From positions 124,001 to 188,000 of the forward strand of contig NZ_JAHYCB010000002.1 of NCBI RefSeq assembly GCF_019430945.1: a stretch of DNA of 64,000 nt, given 5' to 3'. Of the stretch, positions 55,778-64,000 are shown piece by piece (position 1 is the first letter of the stretch; each line of letters begins with the position of its first letter). This stretch comes from Neorhizobium populisoli (lineage in GTDB: Bacteria; Pseudomonadota; Alphaproteobacteria; Rhizobiales; Rhizobiaceae). The notes beneath the pieces are model-generated. The model did not search any database and was not told where the DNA came from. It worked only from the letters and a program-made list of their open reading frames with translations. Both the position numbers and the translations under genes were made by a program.

Positions 55778-56266
55778 TCAGGCGGAAACCGGCCGGAATT
55801 TCATGGCAATGCCGTTCATGCAATAGCGCAGGCCGGTCGGCTTCGGTCCGTCATCGAACACATGACCCAGATGCCCGCCGCAACGGCTGCAGAACACCGC
55901 GTCGCGAACCATGCCGACCGACGTGTCGCGAAACGTTCCGACGGCATTCTCGATCGGCGCCCAGAAGCTCGGCCAGCCGGTGCCGCTCTCGAACTTTGTG
56001 TTCGATGCAAACAGGTCCTGATCGCAGCCGACGCAGCCGAACACGCCCTTGCGGTGCTCGTTGAGCAGCACGCTGGTGCCCGGATATTCGGTGCCTTCTT
56101 CGCGCAGGATATTATACTGCTCCGCCGTCAGCAGCTTGCGCCACTCGTCATCGGTATGCGTGACGGCGAATTTGCGTGCCGGCATCGCCGCCCGCGTCGC
56201 CGAAGCAAGGGAAAATGCCGCAGCGGCAAGTGTGCTGCCGGCCAGAAATAAACGTCTGCTCAACAT
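55778..56266 (-). CDS. msrB: exported peptide-methionine (R)-S-oxide reductase MsrB
   Basis: Reduces methionine-R-sulfoxide. 162 residues with a twin-arginine-like leader (SRRLFLAGS) and hydrophobic stretch, hence periplasmic, possibly Tat-exported with its zinc already bound. Zinc cysteines are in the CVGC and CSRC pairs, and the catalytic cysteine is in LRYCMNGIAMKF. First gene of the msrB-msrA unit. Confidence 0.93.
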   Translation of the reverse strand: MLSRRLFLAGSTLAAAAFSLASATRAAMPARKFAVTHTDDEWRKLLTAEQYNILREEGTEYPGTSVLLNEHRKGVFGCVGCDQDLFASNTKFESGTGWPSFWAPIENAVGTFRDTSVGMVRDAVFCSRCGGHLGHVFDDGPKPTGLRYCMNGIAMKFRPVSA

Positions 56267-56440
56267 GATCGGACCTCCATGTCCATGATCTGCTCTTTTG
56301 CATGATTACGGAAGATGGAGGAACTTGGTTACACACATCGACACGATACACGGGAACGTGATCTTAGCTGCTGTTCTTCAGATCAGAACTGTGAGGCGTA
56401 GGCGCTATCAAATGATGAACAACAGGCCTTCAGTCCTGTC

Positions 56441-57301
56441 TTAACCACGGCGAGATCGAGCGCCGCGCCAAAAAGTGAAAAAGCACAGTCCCATAAAAAG
56501 GGTTGCTGTCGAGGTGATGATCAGGAATGGCAAATCCAGGCCGTCCATCCCACTTTGATCATAGAAGCCTTCCCGAAATAATATGATGATATGCGCAATC
56601 GGATTGCTTAAAATATACCCTTTCATGGGATCCGGCATGCTATTTGGCAGATAAACAACTCCGGAAAGAAGTAGCAATGGACGAGTTACGATAGAGTATA
56701 CCTTTTGATATAGCGGGTAGCTGTCGAATAGCACGATATTGCAGGATGCGATGCCAAACGCAAATATCCAGGCCAAGCCAATCGCTTCCAGTATCGGCGC
56801 CCAATTGAGTGTTACCGAATAGCGATCCGTCAAAATCTCGGCGCCGATAATAACGCCTGTGACAACCACGGACGTTGCGCCCTGTAGAATGAAGCGGGCG
56901 ACAACCGCGTCTACCGGAGCGACCACCGGATAGGCCAGAAGGTTCCTGTTGGAGCTGATTGCCGAACTGAGGTACCCCTCCATAGCTTTGAAAAAGTTAT
57001 AGCCGAGATAGCCTGTGGAATAAAAGAGCGCGAAGCTTTCCCCCACGGCCGGCACTTTACCAAAAACGCCCATGATTTGTGACATGATGGCAATGAACGC
57101 GACTGGCTCGATAAGCGCCCAGATATAACCGCCGGGGTTTTTGCCATAGCGCGTTGCGATTTCGCGCATGACGAATGCGACAACGATGCGAAAATGCGAA
57201 CTGATATTGTACACGATATAATTCCAACGCAGGGCTTTTTTACAAGACCGGCAAACGCGTGAAAAGAGCGTTTTAGCCAAGTTTCCATTAACTTTAAGCA
57301 A
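56441..57301 (-). CDS. ABC-2 polysaccharide export permease (KpsM/Wzm type)
   Basis: A 286-residue inner-membrane permease with six hydrophobic segments, of the capsule or O-antigen export family: FVMREIATRYGKNPGGYIWALIEPVAFI near residue 40 and NPIAHIIILFREGFYD near 235 are family landmarks. Codon use is noticeably more AT-rich than in the surrounding genes. No ATPase (KpsT/Wzt) or glycosyltransferase is adjacent, so it is an orphan half-transporter, perhaps the remains of a lost cluster or part of one elsewhere. Confidence 0.85.
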   Translation of the reverse strand: MLKVNGNLAKTLFSRVCRSCKKALRWNYIVYNISSHFRIVVAFVMREIATRYGKNPGGYIWALIEPVAFIAIMSQIMGVFGKVPAVGESFALFYSTGYLGYNFFKAMEGYLSSAISSNRNLLAYPVVAPVDAVVARFILQGATSVVVTGVIIGAEILTDRYSVTLNWAPILEAIGLAWIFAFGIASCNIVLFDSYPLYQKVYSIVTRPLLLLSGVVYLPNSMPDPMKGYILSNPIAHIIILFREGFYDQSGMDGLDLPFLIITSTATLFMGLCFFTFWRGARSRRG

Positions 57302-57447
57302 TGAAGCTCACGTGGGCGGAAAGCCCCGCAGTGTTTGGAGGCAAACTATATTCTTGGCTGAAAATTAGGGATTTCGCTAGGGAACCTGAACGATAATCCA
57401 ACTTTGTTAAGTGCCTTGATTATGCGTAAGGTATTGCTATTTAATAG

Positions 57448-57702
57448 CTTATTCTTCTAGAGGTTGCCCGAATCTACATCCCGTCAGATCTAAGAGATCA
57501 CTTCCCGAGTGAGGACAAAAAAGTTTTGTTGCAAACCAAGGATGAAGCTGTCGCAATGCGGCGGCTCAACTTCGAACTCCAGAAATGGGACGCCGAGTTT
57601 GCAGACATCCGCGCTCGTCGCCATCTCACCGACGAGGATAGGGCAGTGGCCGTCTGGGAGCATTATGAAGCGCGGCTACTTTCGCTCTCAGCTATCATTT
57701 GA
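57448..57702 (+). pseudogene. N-terminal remnant of a tyrosine integrase
   Basis: An 84-codon open stretch between stops with no proper start codon. It reads VARIYIPSDLRDHFPSED, then LLQTKDEAVAMRRLNFELQK and RRHLTDEDRAVAVWEHYEARLL. This is the pattern of the N-terminal domain of phage-type tyrosine recombinases (xxYxxRRVPxDLR, then TxDxxEAxxR, then LTxxEA). The catalytic domain is absent. The other sequence in 57302-57752 is AT-rich and holds no gene. Confidence 0.5.
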
Positions 57703-57752
57703 CTTCAACGAAGAGACGGTCTGAACCGAACGCGCCCTATCATCAGATGCTG

Positions 57753-59627
57753 TCAAGCAATCACAAAATCCGCATACGTCAGCCCGAGACCAACCGAGAT
57801 GGTAGCGAACTGCACGGCGGCAACACCGCCCGCCTTATTGCCATCCAGGTCGTAGAACACGGCACCGCTGTCGGTGTCGTAGAGGATGCGGTCGCTGCCG
57901 TCATGCGCCGTGCCGGCAGCGCTCGCCCAGAACGAGTCTTGGCCCAGAGCACCGAGATTTCCGGCCGCGCTGAAGATAGCCTTCTTCAGTTCGATCGTGT
58001 CAGCCGCCACATTATAGTCTCCAATCCTGTCGATGCCCTGGCTGGGGGCGGAGGAGAAGACGAACGTGTCGGCTCCGCCGCGCCCGTTCAGCGTATCAGC
58101 TCCGCCCTTGCCGTCGATCCGATTGACGCCGTCATTGCCGATTACCGACTGGGCGAAATCGTTACCGGTCAAGTTGAGCGCAGTCGTGCCACTGCCATCG
58201 CCGGTGGCCAGCAATTCCACTTGCGCTGCCGCTGTCAGCACATAGGAAATCTTGTTAACGTAGACAGCATCGGCCGTGCCGCCACCGGCAATTTCGACGA
58301 TGCTATCGCCGGCATTATCGACGACATAGCTGTCGTTGCCAGCGCGACCATTCATCGTGTCGGCCCCACCCTTGCCGTCAAGGCGGTTGACGCCGTTATT
58401 GCCAATGATTGACTGGGCGAAATCGTTGCCCGTGAGGTTCAGCGCCGTCGTGCCGCCGCCGTCGCCGGTGGCCAGCAGTTCGATCTCCGCACCGGCCGTC
58501 AATGCATACGAGACATTGTTGACATAGGCTGCGTCTGCGGTTCCGCCGCCGACACCCTCGACGATTTTATCGGCGGCATTATCGACGACATAGATATCGT
58601 TGCCGCCAAGGCCGCTCATCGTATCGGCGCCGGCCTTGCCGTCGATCCGGTTGGAGGCGTCATTGCCAGTAATGGTGTTGGCAAGGCCATTGCCCGTGCC
58701 GCTGATGTCGCCTGTGCCCGTCAGCGTCAGTTTCTCGAAATTATCGCCGAGCGTCCAGGAGATGCTTGCTTGAACGGTATCGGTGCCTTGGTTGGCGAGT
58801 TCGACCAGAGTGTCCTGATCATTAACGATATAGATATCGTTGCCCTCTTCGCCATATAAGAAGTCGCCTTCGGTGCCGCCATCAAGCCGGTCACCGTCTT
58901 TCCCGCCACGCAGAATATCGACACCCGACTCTCCGCTCAGGTCATCGCCACCAGCTCCCCCGAAAAGTCGATCCGAACCAGCTCCTCCATAGATCCTATC
59001 TGCGCCAAAGCCGCCAAATATCTGGTCATTGTCAGCATCGCCGTAAAGTCTGTCCTCTCCCAGACCGCCCCAAATCACATCGTCTCCCGCTTTGCCAAAC
59101 ACGACGTCATTGCCGCTTCCGCCCCAGATGCGATTGGCGGTCGTATTTCCATTGACGTAATCAGCGCCGTAGCCAGCAATGGCATCTATGCCTTGGCCTA
59201 TTTGAATAACATCGTTCAACTGGTCTGTAATAATTCGTTCATTAGCCGCACCAGTGTAGTCTCCGGACGCGTATTTATCGACGCCGGAAAGTGTCGTCAT
59301 GGAGATACTGGCTCCGCCAGGAAGTCCAGAAATATCCGCTAACTGTATATAGAAAACTCCACCGTCTCCGGCATTTAGTTGAAAAGTCTGGGAAATTGAG
59401 ACCGCTTCAATCAAATTCCCAGAGGCATCGAAGAGGTTCGCCGTCGCGGAATTGCTGTAATCTCCGACTTTGGACATATACATTTTGTATGTGACGCCGG
59501 CGATAGCTTCAAATTTGAACCAGAGGGATCCGTCAAATTCAGTAATCTCTCCACTACCTTCCGCAGACGCATGGGCAGTGTCCCATTCGAATTCTGTAAG
59601 TTCTGATGCTGAAGGCAAAGTGACCAT
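57753..59627 (-). CDS. RTX-type calcium-binding protein
   Basis: A 624-residue secreted-type protein. The N-terminal about 110 residues form a beta-sandwich resembling a pre-peptidase (PPC-like) domain, followed by glycine-rich nonapeptide repeats GGxGxDxUx (for example GGSGNDVVFGKAGDDVIWGGLGEDRL cut short) and then two 88-residue tandem duplicates built on LLATGDG-GTTALNLTGNDFAQS. The C-terminus is the RTX M10-like end (DSGAVFYDLDG). Start: ATG 59627, since GGAG lies 7 bases before it, inside a run that begins with an upstream ATG (59639). No type I exporter is nearby. Confidence 0.85.
   Translation of the reverse strand: MVTLPSASELTEFEWDTAHASAEGSGEITEFDGSLWFKFEAIAGVTYKMYMSKVGDYSNSATANLFDASGNLIEAVSISQTFQLNAGDGGVFYIQLADISGLPGGASISMTTLSGVDKYASGDYTGAANERIITDQLNDVIQIGQGIDAIAGYGADYVNGNTTANRIWGGSGNDVVFGKAGDDVIWGGLGEDRLYGDADNDQIFGGFGADRIYGGAGSDRLFGGAGGDDLSGESGVDILRGGKDGDRLDGGTEGDFLYGEEGNDIYIVNDQDTLVELANQGTDTVQASISWTLGDNFEKLTLTGTGDISGTGNGLANTITGNDASNRIDGKAGADTMSGLGGNDIYVVDNAADKIVEGVGGGTADAAYVNNVSYALTAGAEIELLATGDGGGTTALNLTGNDFAQSIIGNNGVNRLDGKGGADTMNGRAGNDSYVVDNAGDSIVEIAGGGTADAVYVNKISYVLTAAAQVELLATGDGSGTTALNLTGNDFAQSVIGNDGVNRIDGKGGADTLNGRGGADTFVFSSAPSQGIDRIGDYNVAADTIELKKAIFSAAGNLGALGQDSFWASAAGTAHDGSDRILYDTDSGAVFYDLDGNKAGGVAAVQFATISVGLGLTYADFVIA
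58060..58594. repeat. 264-bp tandem duplication inside the RTX gene
   Basis: Two copies with a period of 264 bases (88 codons), about 85-90% alike by eye. Both encode YVVDNA-D-IVE-GGGTADA-YVN, then LLATGDG and LTGNDFAQS-IGN-GVNR-DGKGGADT-NGR. In-frame, so repeat number can vary without breaking the gene. Confidence 0.7.
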
Positions 59628-59639
59628 TGCTGTCTCCAT

Positions 59640-60327
59640 GAGTTAAGCGAGAACTGATTGCGAAAGATTGCATGGAATAACCGCGCGGTCACTCCCTTGA
59701 AGTCAAAGTGTACCCGGGCGATTCATCACTTAATATGTCACATTCTACTCAATCTCGGACCCGCGCAGCACGTTTTCTACTGCGGGTGGCCGCTTCGATG
59801 GGAAGTGTCACGCAACCGTGAAACGCGCGCCACATAAAGCGCAGCCGAAGAAGCACTTGAGACAACGACTTGAGCTTTCCTATATGGTTGCCGGTCGCAT
59901 GTCAGATCCGCAACACGACGCAACATGAAAAGCGTTCTTTTTTGGAAGCGCTTTCGGTCTAAGCATCTGTATTGTCTAGGAAATTTGGCTGGGGAACCTG
60001 GATTCTCACATGATTTCAATGGCTTAGTTTAAAAGCCTTGAAATTCCCTCTGTTTTCCAATCGCGAGCGACCGTGGATGCCACCTTTGTGCCCTGGCTTT
60101 GGGCATCAGTCAACTGTACGGTCTAACGGTAATAATTTCCGCTTTCGGGCCTCAAGTTTGCGGTGAGGCAGCCACAGATCGCCCGGCAGCTTTGCGCCCG
60201 CATGTCGGCCGTAGAAGTCACCGCGCCCAGCTTCTAAAAGCAGACTTACCTGAGGCGAGCTATCATCCAATTTCTACCTTTTGCGCGCTCTTCGGGCCCT
60301 GCGGAGTTCGTCCTCAGTTCCGTGATC
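59640..60327. other. 688-base gap without a clear gene
   Basis: No frame here has a convincing start or protein pattern. The part next to the RTX gene is its likely promoter zone (minus strand). A frame at 60099-60350 on the plus strand has a Pro/Arg-rich, low-complexity product and looks non-coding. Composition varies within the gap, and it may be debris of earlier rearrangement next to the integrase remnant. Confidence 0.5.
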
Positions 60328-61254
60328 TCACGCTTTGGGTTCGGCCTTGAGGGCTGGGACGTCACGCAATATGTGCGTCATGAAGTCGATGAAGGCACGC
60401 GCCTTCTGGGGTAGAGGACCGCCGCCCACATAGATCGCATGAATGAGCTCAAGGTCGTTAGGGTTGAATTCCTCCAGGAGAGGGACAAGCCGACCAGCTT
60501 CTAAATCGTCTGCAACATGAAACAAACCGAGCCTGGCGATCCCCGTGCCCGCCAGCACCATCTGCTTCATCGTTTCCCCGTTATTGACTATAAGGCTTCC
60601 CGCGACCGGTTGCTGGTGGTCGCGCCTATCAAGCAGGAACGGCCAGGAAGGCCGTGACCGCCGGAAATTAAAGGTCAGGCAGTCATGATGCTGAAGATCC
60701 GCAGGTGTTTCTGGGGGGCCATGGCGCTCTATGTATGATGGGGCAGCGCATACAACGCGGCGGCTTTGGCCGAGCTTGCGGGCGACAAGGCCACTATCCG
60801 GCAGATCTCCCATACGGATAGCCACGTCCGTTTTCTCGGCAACAAGATCGACGATACCATCGGTGAAGCTCAGATCAACAATGAGGCTTGGGTTGCCCTT
60901 TAGGAACTGAGGCATCGCAGGGGCTACGAACATGGTGCCAAAGGGAATCGTGGTATTGACCCGTAGCCGGCCCCGAATTGCGCCTCCGGATGCTGCCTCT
61001 TCGGCATCGGCCAGATCCTGTAGGATCCGCAGTGCCGCATGATGGTAGGCTTGTCCTTCCTCTGTAAGGGCAAGAGCGCGCGTCGTGCGCATCAGTAGCC
61101 GCGCGCCGAGCCTCGTCTCGAGGCGGCCTATGAGCTTGCTCACGGCGGAGGGCGTGATGTCGAGGCTGCGTGCGGCAGCCGAAAAGCCTCCCTCATGGAC
61201 CACCCTTACGAATACTTCCATTTCCCCAGAACGGTCCATCAGGATCTGCGGCAT
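60328..61254 (-). CDS. LysR-family transcriptional regulator
   Basis: A 308-residue LysR regulator of the CrgA/DsdC-like group: MEVFVRVVHEGGFSAAARSLDITPSAVSKLIGRLE is the helix-turn-helix (residues about 12-46), and the effector domain follows with the typical RVNTTIPFGT start. Divergent from the SDR-monooxygenase-DJ-1 operon by about 100 bases, so it is the probable local regulator. Confidence 0.88.
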   Translation of the reverse strand: MPQILMDRSGEMEVFVRVVHEGGFSAAARSLDITPSAVSKLIGRLETRLGARLLMRTTRALALTEEGQAYHHAALRILQDLADAEEAASGGAIRGRLRVNTTIPFGTMFVAPAMPQFLKGNPSLIVDLSFTDGIVDLVAEKTDVAIRMGDLPDSGLVARKLGQSRRVVCAAPSYIERHGPPETPADLQHHDCLTFNFRRSRPSWPFLLDRRDHQQPVAGSLIVNNGETMKQMVLAGTGIARLGLFHVADDLEAGRLVPLLEEFNPNDLELIHAIYVGGGPLPQKARAFIDFMTHILRDVPALKAEPKA

Positions 61255-61353
61255 TGATGATCTCCACTCACAGGTGCTTGTCTGTGTAAGGCAATAGTAG
61301 CTGGTAGAGCCTGATCATAAATTTCCCTCCGAAACAACGATCGGAGATTGATC

Positions 61354-62145
61354 ATGGACCTGCAACTGAACGACAAGACTGCGCTGGTGACTGGCGGCAC
61401 TGCCGGTATCGGCCTCGCGATCGCTAAGGCGATGGCATCCGAGGGTGCGCGCGTCATAATCACTGGCCGAGACCAGGATAAGCTGGATGCGGCCGTCGCC
61501 GCGATATCGGCATCTGGAGCTTCGTCGATAGAAGGGCTTCTCGCCGACGCCGCAACCGCAGAAGGAGCCTCGACGATCGCCCAGGCGGCACCGTCGGTCG
61601 ACATCCTGGTGAACAACCTCGGCATCTACGAAAGCAAGGCCTTCGAGCAAATCGACGACGCTGACTGGTACAAGCTCTTCGAGGTGAACGTGATGAGTGG
61701 CGTACGCCTATCGCGCACTTACCTTCCAGCGATGATCGAGCGCAACTGGGGCCGCGTGATCTTCATCGCGAGCGAAGCTGGTTTGGCGATACCGTCTGAC
61801 ATGATCCACTACGGAATGACGAAGACAGCCCAACTTTCCGTTTCACGCGGCCTCGCGCAACTCACACGCGGCACCAATGTCACCGTAAACTCTGTTCTGC
61901 CTGGTCCTACGCGGTCCGAAGGGATCGAAGCCTTCCTGCGCAGTCAGGCTGCGGATTCATCAGCACCGATGAAGCAGATCGAAAGCCAGTTCTTCGCCAC
62001 CGCCCGTTCCGCATCGATTCTTCAGCGAATGGTCGAGGCAGAGGAGGTCGCCAGTCTCGTGACCTACCTCGCAAGTCCCCGCTCATCCGCCACCAATGGT
62101 GCCGCGCTGCGCGCCGAAGGCGGCCTCGTGAATACCATCGCCTAA
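61354..62145 (+). CDS. SDR-family oxidoreductase
   Basis: A 263-residue short-chain dehydrogenase. Cofactor motif TGGTAGIG (residues about 13-20), NNLGIY, the catalytic Ser in FIASEAG, and YGMTK with the Tyr and Lys. ATG 61354 follows GGAG at 7 bases; an in-frame TTG two codons earlier is not needed. Heads a three-gene operon with a monooxygenase and an exported DJ-1 protein. Substrate unknown. Confidence 0.9.
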   Translation: MDLQLNDKTALVTGGTAGIGLAIAKAMASEGARVIITGRDQDKLDAAVAAISASGASSIEGLLADAATAEGASTIAQAAPSVDILVNNLGIYESKAFEQIDDADWYKLFEVNVMSGVRLSRTYLPAMIERNWGRVIFIASEAGLAIPSDMIHYGMTKTAQLSVSRGLAQLTRGTNVTVNSVLPGPTRSEGIEAFLRSQAADSSAPMKQIESQFFATARSASILQRMVEAEEVASLVTYLASPRSSATNGAALRAEGGLVNTIA

Positions 62146-62155
62146 GGGATCAAAC

Positions 62156-62458
62156 ATGTCAGAATCTGCGATCACCATCATTGCAATCACGACCGCCAAG
62201 CTGGGCAAGGAGGCCGCTCTTCGCGCCGCACAGGAAGATCTGGTCAAAGAGACGCTGCTGGAGGACGGGTGCTTGCGCTACGAGCTTCACAAATCGCTCG
62301 ACGACGACCGCGTCCGCATCTTCGTCGAGACCTGGGAAAGCGAGTCGAAGTGGCATGCTCACATGGAAGGCGACGCCATGAGGCGCTTCCAGGCCAAAGG
62401 TGTCGGCGCCTTCTTCGCCGACTTCGCGCTCCACCGACTGACCAAGATCGCCGGCTAA
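62156..62458 (+). CDS. antibiotic biosynthesis monooxygenase-fold (quinol monooxygenase-like) protein
   Basis: A 100-residue ABM-fold protein: ITIIAITTAKLGKEAALRAAQEDLVKETLLEDGCLRYELH, then VETWESESKWHAHMEGDAMRRF with the conserved Trp and His. Resembles YgiN-type quinol monooxygenases, dimeric and cofactor-free. 10 bases after the SDR gene and 23 before the DJ-1 gene, so it is part of the same operon. Likely connected with quinone or electrophile stress. Confidence 0.85.
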   Translation: MSESAITIIAITTAKLGKEAALRAAQEDLVKETLLEDGCLRYELHKSLDDDRVRIFVETWESESKWHAHMEGDAMRRFQAKGVGAFFADFALHRLTKIAG

Positions 62459-62481
62459 ACCACCTTCCAAAGGACCTCATC

Positions 62482-63324
62482 ATGAAGAAAACACTGCTCT
62501 CGCTCGCGCTTGCAATCAGTTTCGGTCTCGGCGCAGCAACCGCTCACGCCAAGGATGTGCTCGTCGTCCTATCCAGTTCCGATCATCTCGAACTAAAGGA
62601 CGGCAAGATCTACAAGACCGGCTTCTATCTCAACGAACTGATGCAGCCTGTGCAGGCGCTTCAGAAGGCGGGTCACAAGTTGACCTTCGTCACGCCCGAC
62701 GGACGCGCGCCTTCCTTCGACAGGGCGTCGATCGACAAGGCATACTTCGGTGGAGATCAGACTGCCGTTGTTGAAGCGCAGAGACAGCTTGATCACCTGG
62801 GCCTGCTGTCGCCGGATACCTCTCCGGTCGTGAGTCTTGCAAGGGTGGAGCAGATCGGCCTCGATCAGTTCGACGCCGTCTATGTTCCAGGGGGTCATGC
62901 TCCGATGCAGGACCTCCTTCACGATCAGCGCCTAGGGCGCGTGCTCAATCACTTCCACAAGACGGGGAAGCCGACTGCTTTGGACTGCCACGGGCCGATC
63001 GCCCTCCTGTCTTCTCTCAAGGATCCAGAAGTGTTCACGTCTGGCCTCGTTACGGGCGAGAGGGTGGCGTCGTCACAGGACTGGATCTATTCCGGCTACA
63101 AGATGACCGCCTTCAGCAACCGGGAGGAAGAGATGGCCAAGAGTATGTTCGGCGGCGAGATGAAATTCTACCCACAGGACGCTCTCGTGCGCGCAGGAGG
63201 AACATACAGCCAGGCTTCGGACGCTTTCGCTCCTCACGTGGTCATAGATCGGGAGCTCATCACAGGACAAAATCCCGCGTCGGCCCTTATGGTTGCCAAG
63301 GAGCTTTTAAAGCGACTGAAGTAA
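62482..63324 (+). CDS. exported DJ-1/PfpI-family protein
   Basis: A 280-residue DJ-1/PfpI superfamily protein of the Hsp31-like class. A Sec signal peptide is clear (TLLSLALAISFGLGAATAHA-KD). The nucleophile elbow is ALDCHGPIALL with the Cys, and the oxyanion/Glu region is AVYVPGGHAPMQDL. ATG 62482 follows AAGGACC. Most family members are cytosolic glyoxalases or deglycases; an exported one suggests periplasmic detoxification of reactive carbonyls. Confidence 0.87.
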   Translation: MKKTLLSLALAISFGLGAATAHAKDVLVVLSSSDHLELKDGKIYKTGFYLNELMQPVQALQKAGHKLTFVTPDGRAPSFDRASIDKAYFGGDQTAVVEAQRQLDHLGLLSPDTSPVVSLARVEQIGLDQFDAVYVPGGHAPMQDLLHDQRLGRVLNHFHKTGKPTALDCHGPIALLSSLKDPEVFTSGLVTGERVASSQDWIYSGYKMTAFSNREEEMAKSMFGGEMKFYPQDALVRAGGTYSQASDAFAPHVVIDRELITGQNPASALMVAKELLKRLK

Positions 63325-63534
63325 GCGGCTGATGGAAAGGCCTGCGGTAATTTCATTGACCGCTGAAGCGTTGTTTTGCTGCCTCCGAAACTGTGTGGAG
63401 CGTCAGAGTTTCCTCTGGTCAACGAGATAGCGACCGCTCCGACGTCGGCTATGCGCCCCATTTCAGTCGTAGCGGCGCGCCTTCTTGATGGCTGAAAGCG
63501 GACATCGTTAAAGATCGAACGGAATTTTCCTCAC

Positions 63535-64000
63535 CTACCGTTCGTGCGCCTTAGTAATTTCATCCATGCCATACAGCTCAAGCATCAGCATCTGATCGAT
63601 CACGTCGAGCAAACGCCCGCGCAATGCAGGGTCGTTTTCCGAAGCTGCGTATTCGGCTTTAATGAGGTCTCTTAGCTGGTGGATATCCATATCTCTTCGC
63701 TTCGCCCCTTCGCCACCAGCCTCTAGGTCGACTATGACTCTCTCCGCAGCGGCAACTACCAAGCCAGCGACATTGCATTGTGCATCTTCCAGCGCATGCA
63801 AGAAGGCAAATGTGTCGGTCTCGAATGCCTTGCTCGTCACGTATGCCTGAGCAAGTCCCATAAACGTCGCGAACCGGTCGGAAGGGATCGAGCGAAACAC
63901 CCCGGACGCCTCATTTCGCACCTTCGGATCGTCATCATCAAAGTAGCGCAAAAGCTTTCTGACGGCCCGATCCCGATAGGTATCTTCCACGGCAGAGTGA
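63535..64000 (-). CDS. HEAT-like protein, C-terminal part (continues past window)
   Basis: Only the last about 155 codons are inside the window; the frame stays open to the edge, and a GTG at 63990 is probably an internal Val. Residues AVRKLLRYFDDDDPKVRNEASGVFRSIP are a HEAT-type helix pair, and the tail RGRLLDVIDQMLMLELYGMDEITKAHER resembles the ends of long STAND/NACHT-like or defence-associated ATPases. The last point is a weak recollection of pattern. The 63325-63534 gap before it contains nothing I recognise. Confidence 0.55.
   Translation of the reverse strand, partial: HSAVEDTYRDRAVRKLLRYFDDDDPKVRNEASGVFRSIPSDRFATFMGLAQAYVTSKAFETDTFAFLHALEDAQCNVAGLVVAAAERVIVDLEAGGEGAKRRDMDIHQLRDLIKAEYAASENDPALRGRLLDVIDQMLMLELYGMDEITKAHER

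Noticed and set aside
60099..60350. A plus-strand frame in the gap before the last LysR gene
   Set aside because: No ribosome site, odd composition and overlap with the end of the LysR gene; no recognisable pattern.

Overview
The window looks like a chromosomal segment of an alphaproteobacterium of the family Rhizobiaceae (Rhizobium, Agrobacterium or Neorhizobium type). The reasons are a RirA iron regulator next to an iron-binding protein gene, rhizobial palindromic intergenic repeats (a RIME-1-like element and three other GC-rich mosaic palindromes), a tRNA-His with A73 and no G-1, a PdhS/DivJ/PleC-type kinase, and high-GC codon usage with long antisense shadow frames. Species cannot be fixed from the sequence alone. 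Almost all of the window is ordinary core or accessory chromosome. I see no CRISPR array, intact prophage or complete insertion sequence.

Layout. 0-6 kb: a BaiN-like flavoprotein, a possible 45-residue protein, and two chemoreceptors; only the second ends in a CheR-docking pentapeptide. 6-10 kb: a LysR regulator, a small hypothetical gene, isocitrate lyase (aceA) and a divergent ScfR/RamB-type regulator with a clear palindrome between them. 10-14.5 kb: a complete potFGHI-type putrescine importer. 14.5-18.5 kb: an AsmA protein and acetoacetyl-CoA synthetase. 18.7-24.5 kb: an iron(III) permease behind a large multi-PAS histidine kinase. 24.7-29 kb: phasin with two PhaR-like boxes, tRNA-His, a small XRE regulator, and mmsA with a divergent monooxygenase and LysR pair. 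29-35.9 kb: DUF898 plus M48 peptidase, a 42-residue membrane protein, the iron-binding protein with an IRO box, rirA, an AbrB-type membrane protein, gluconokinase and a TetR regulator. 35.9-40 kb: polyamine catabolism (puuB, a frameshifted puuA, a D-amino acid dehydrogenase). 40-50 kb: a run of three tiny genes, then a kdp potassium locus with kdpF, two extra small ORFs, kdpABCDE and a ptsN-like gene. 50-56.3 kb: a diguanylate cyclase, an MFS exporter, an aldo/keto reductase, a NUDIX hydrolase, and exported MsrA and MsrB. 56.4-60 kb: a more AT-rich patch with an orphan polysaccharide ABC permease, an integrase remnant and an RTX protein. 60-64 kb: LysR regulator, SDR, monooxygenase and exported DJ-1 cluster, and the end of a HEAT-like protein that runs off the window.

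Common themes are carbon overflow and storage (glyoxylate shunt, acetoacetate, phasin, methylmalonate semialdehyde), polyamine uptake and breakdown, iron control by RirA, potassium homeostasis, and repair of oxidative or electrophile damage. I found no convincing completely new system. The best leads are the small proteins in and before the kdp locus, the puuA frameshift, the paired PhaR-like boxes and an orphan third box, a hairpin that would mask the ribosome binding site of the iron permease, the DUF898/M48 pair, and the partial HEAT-like gene at the right edge.
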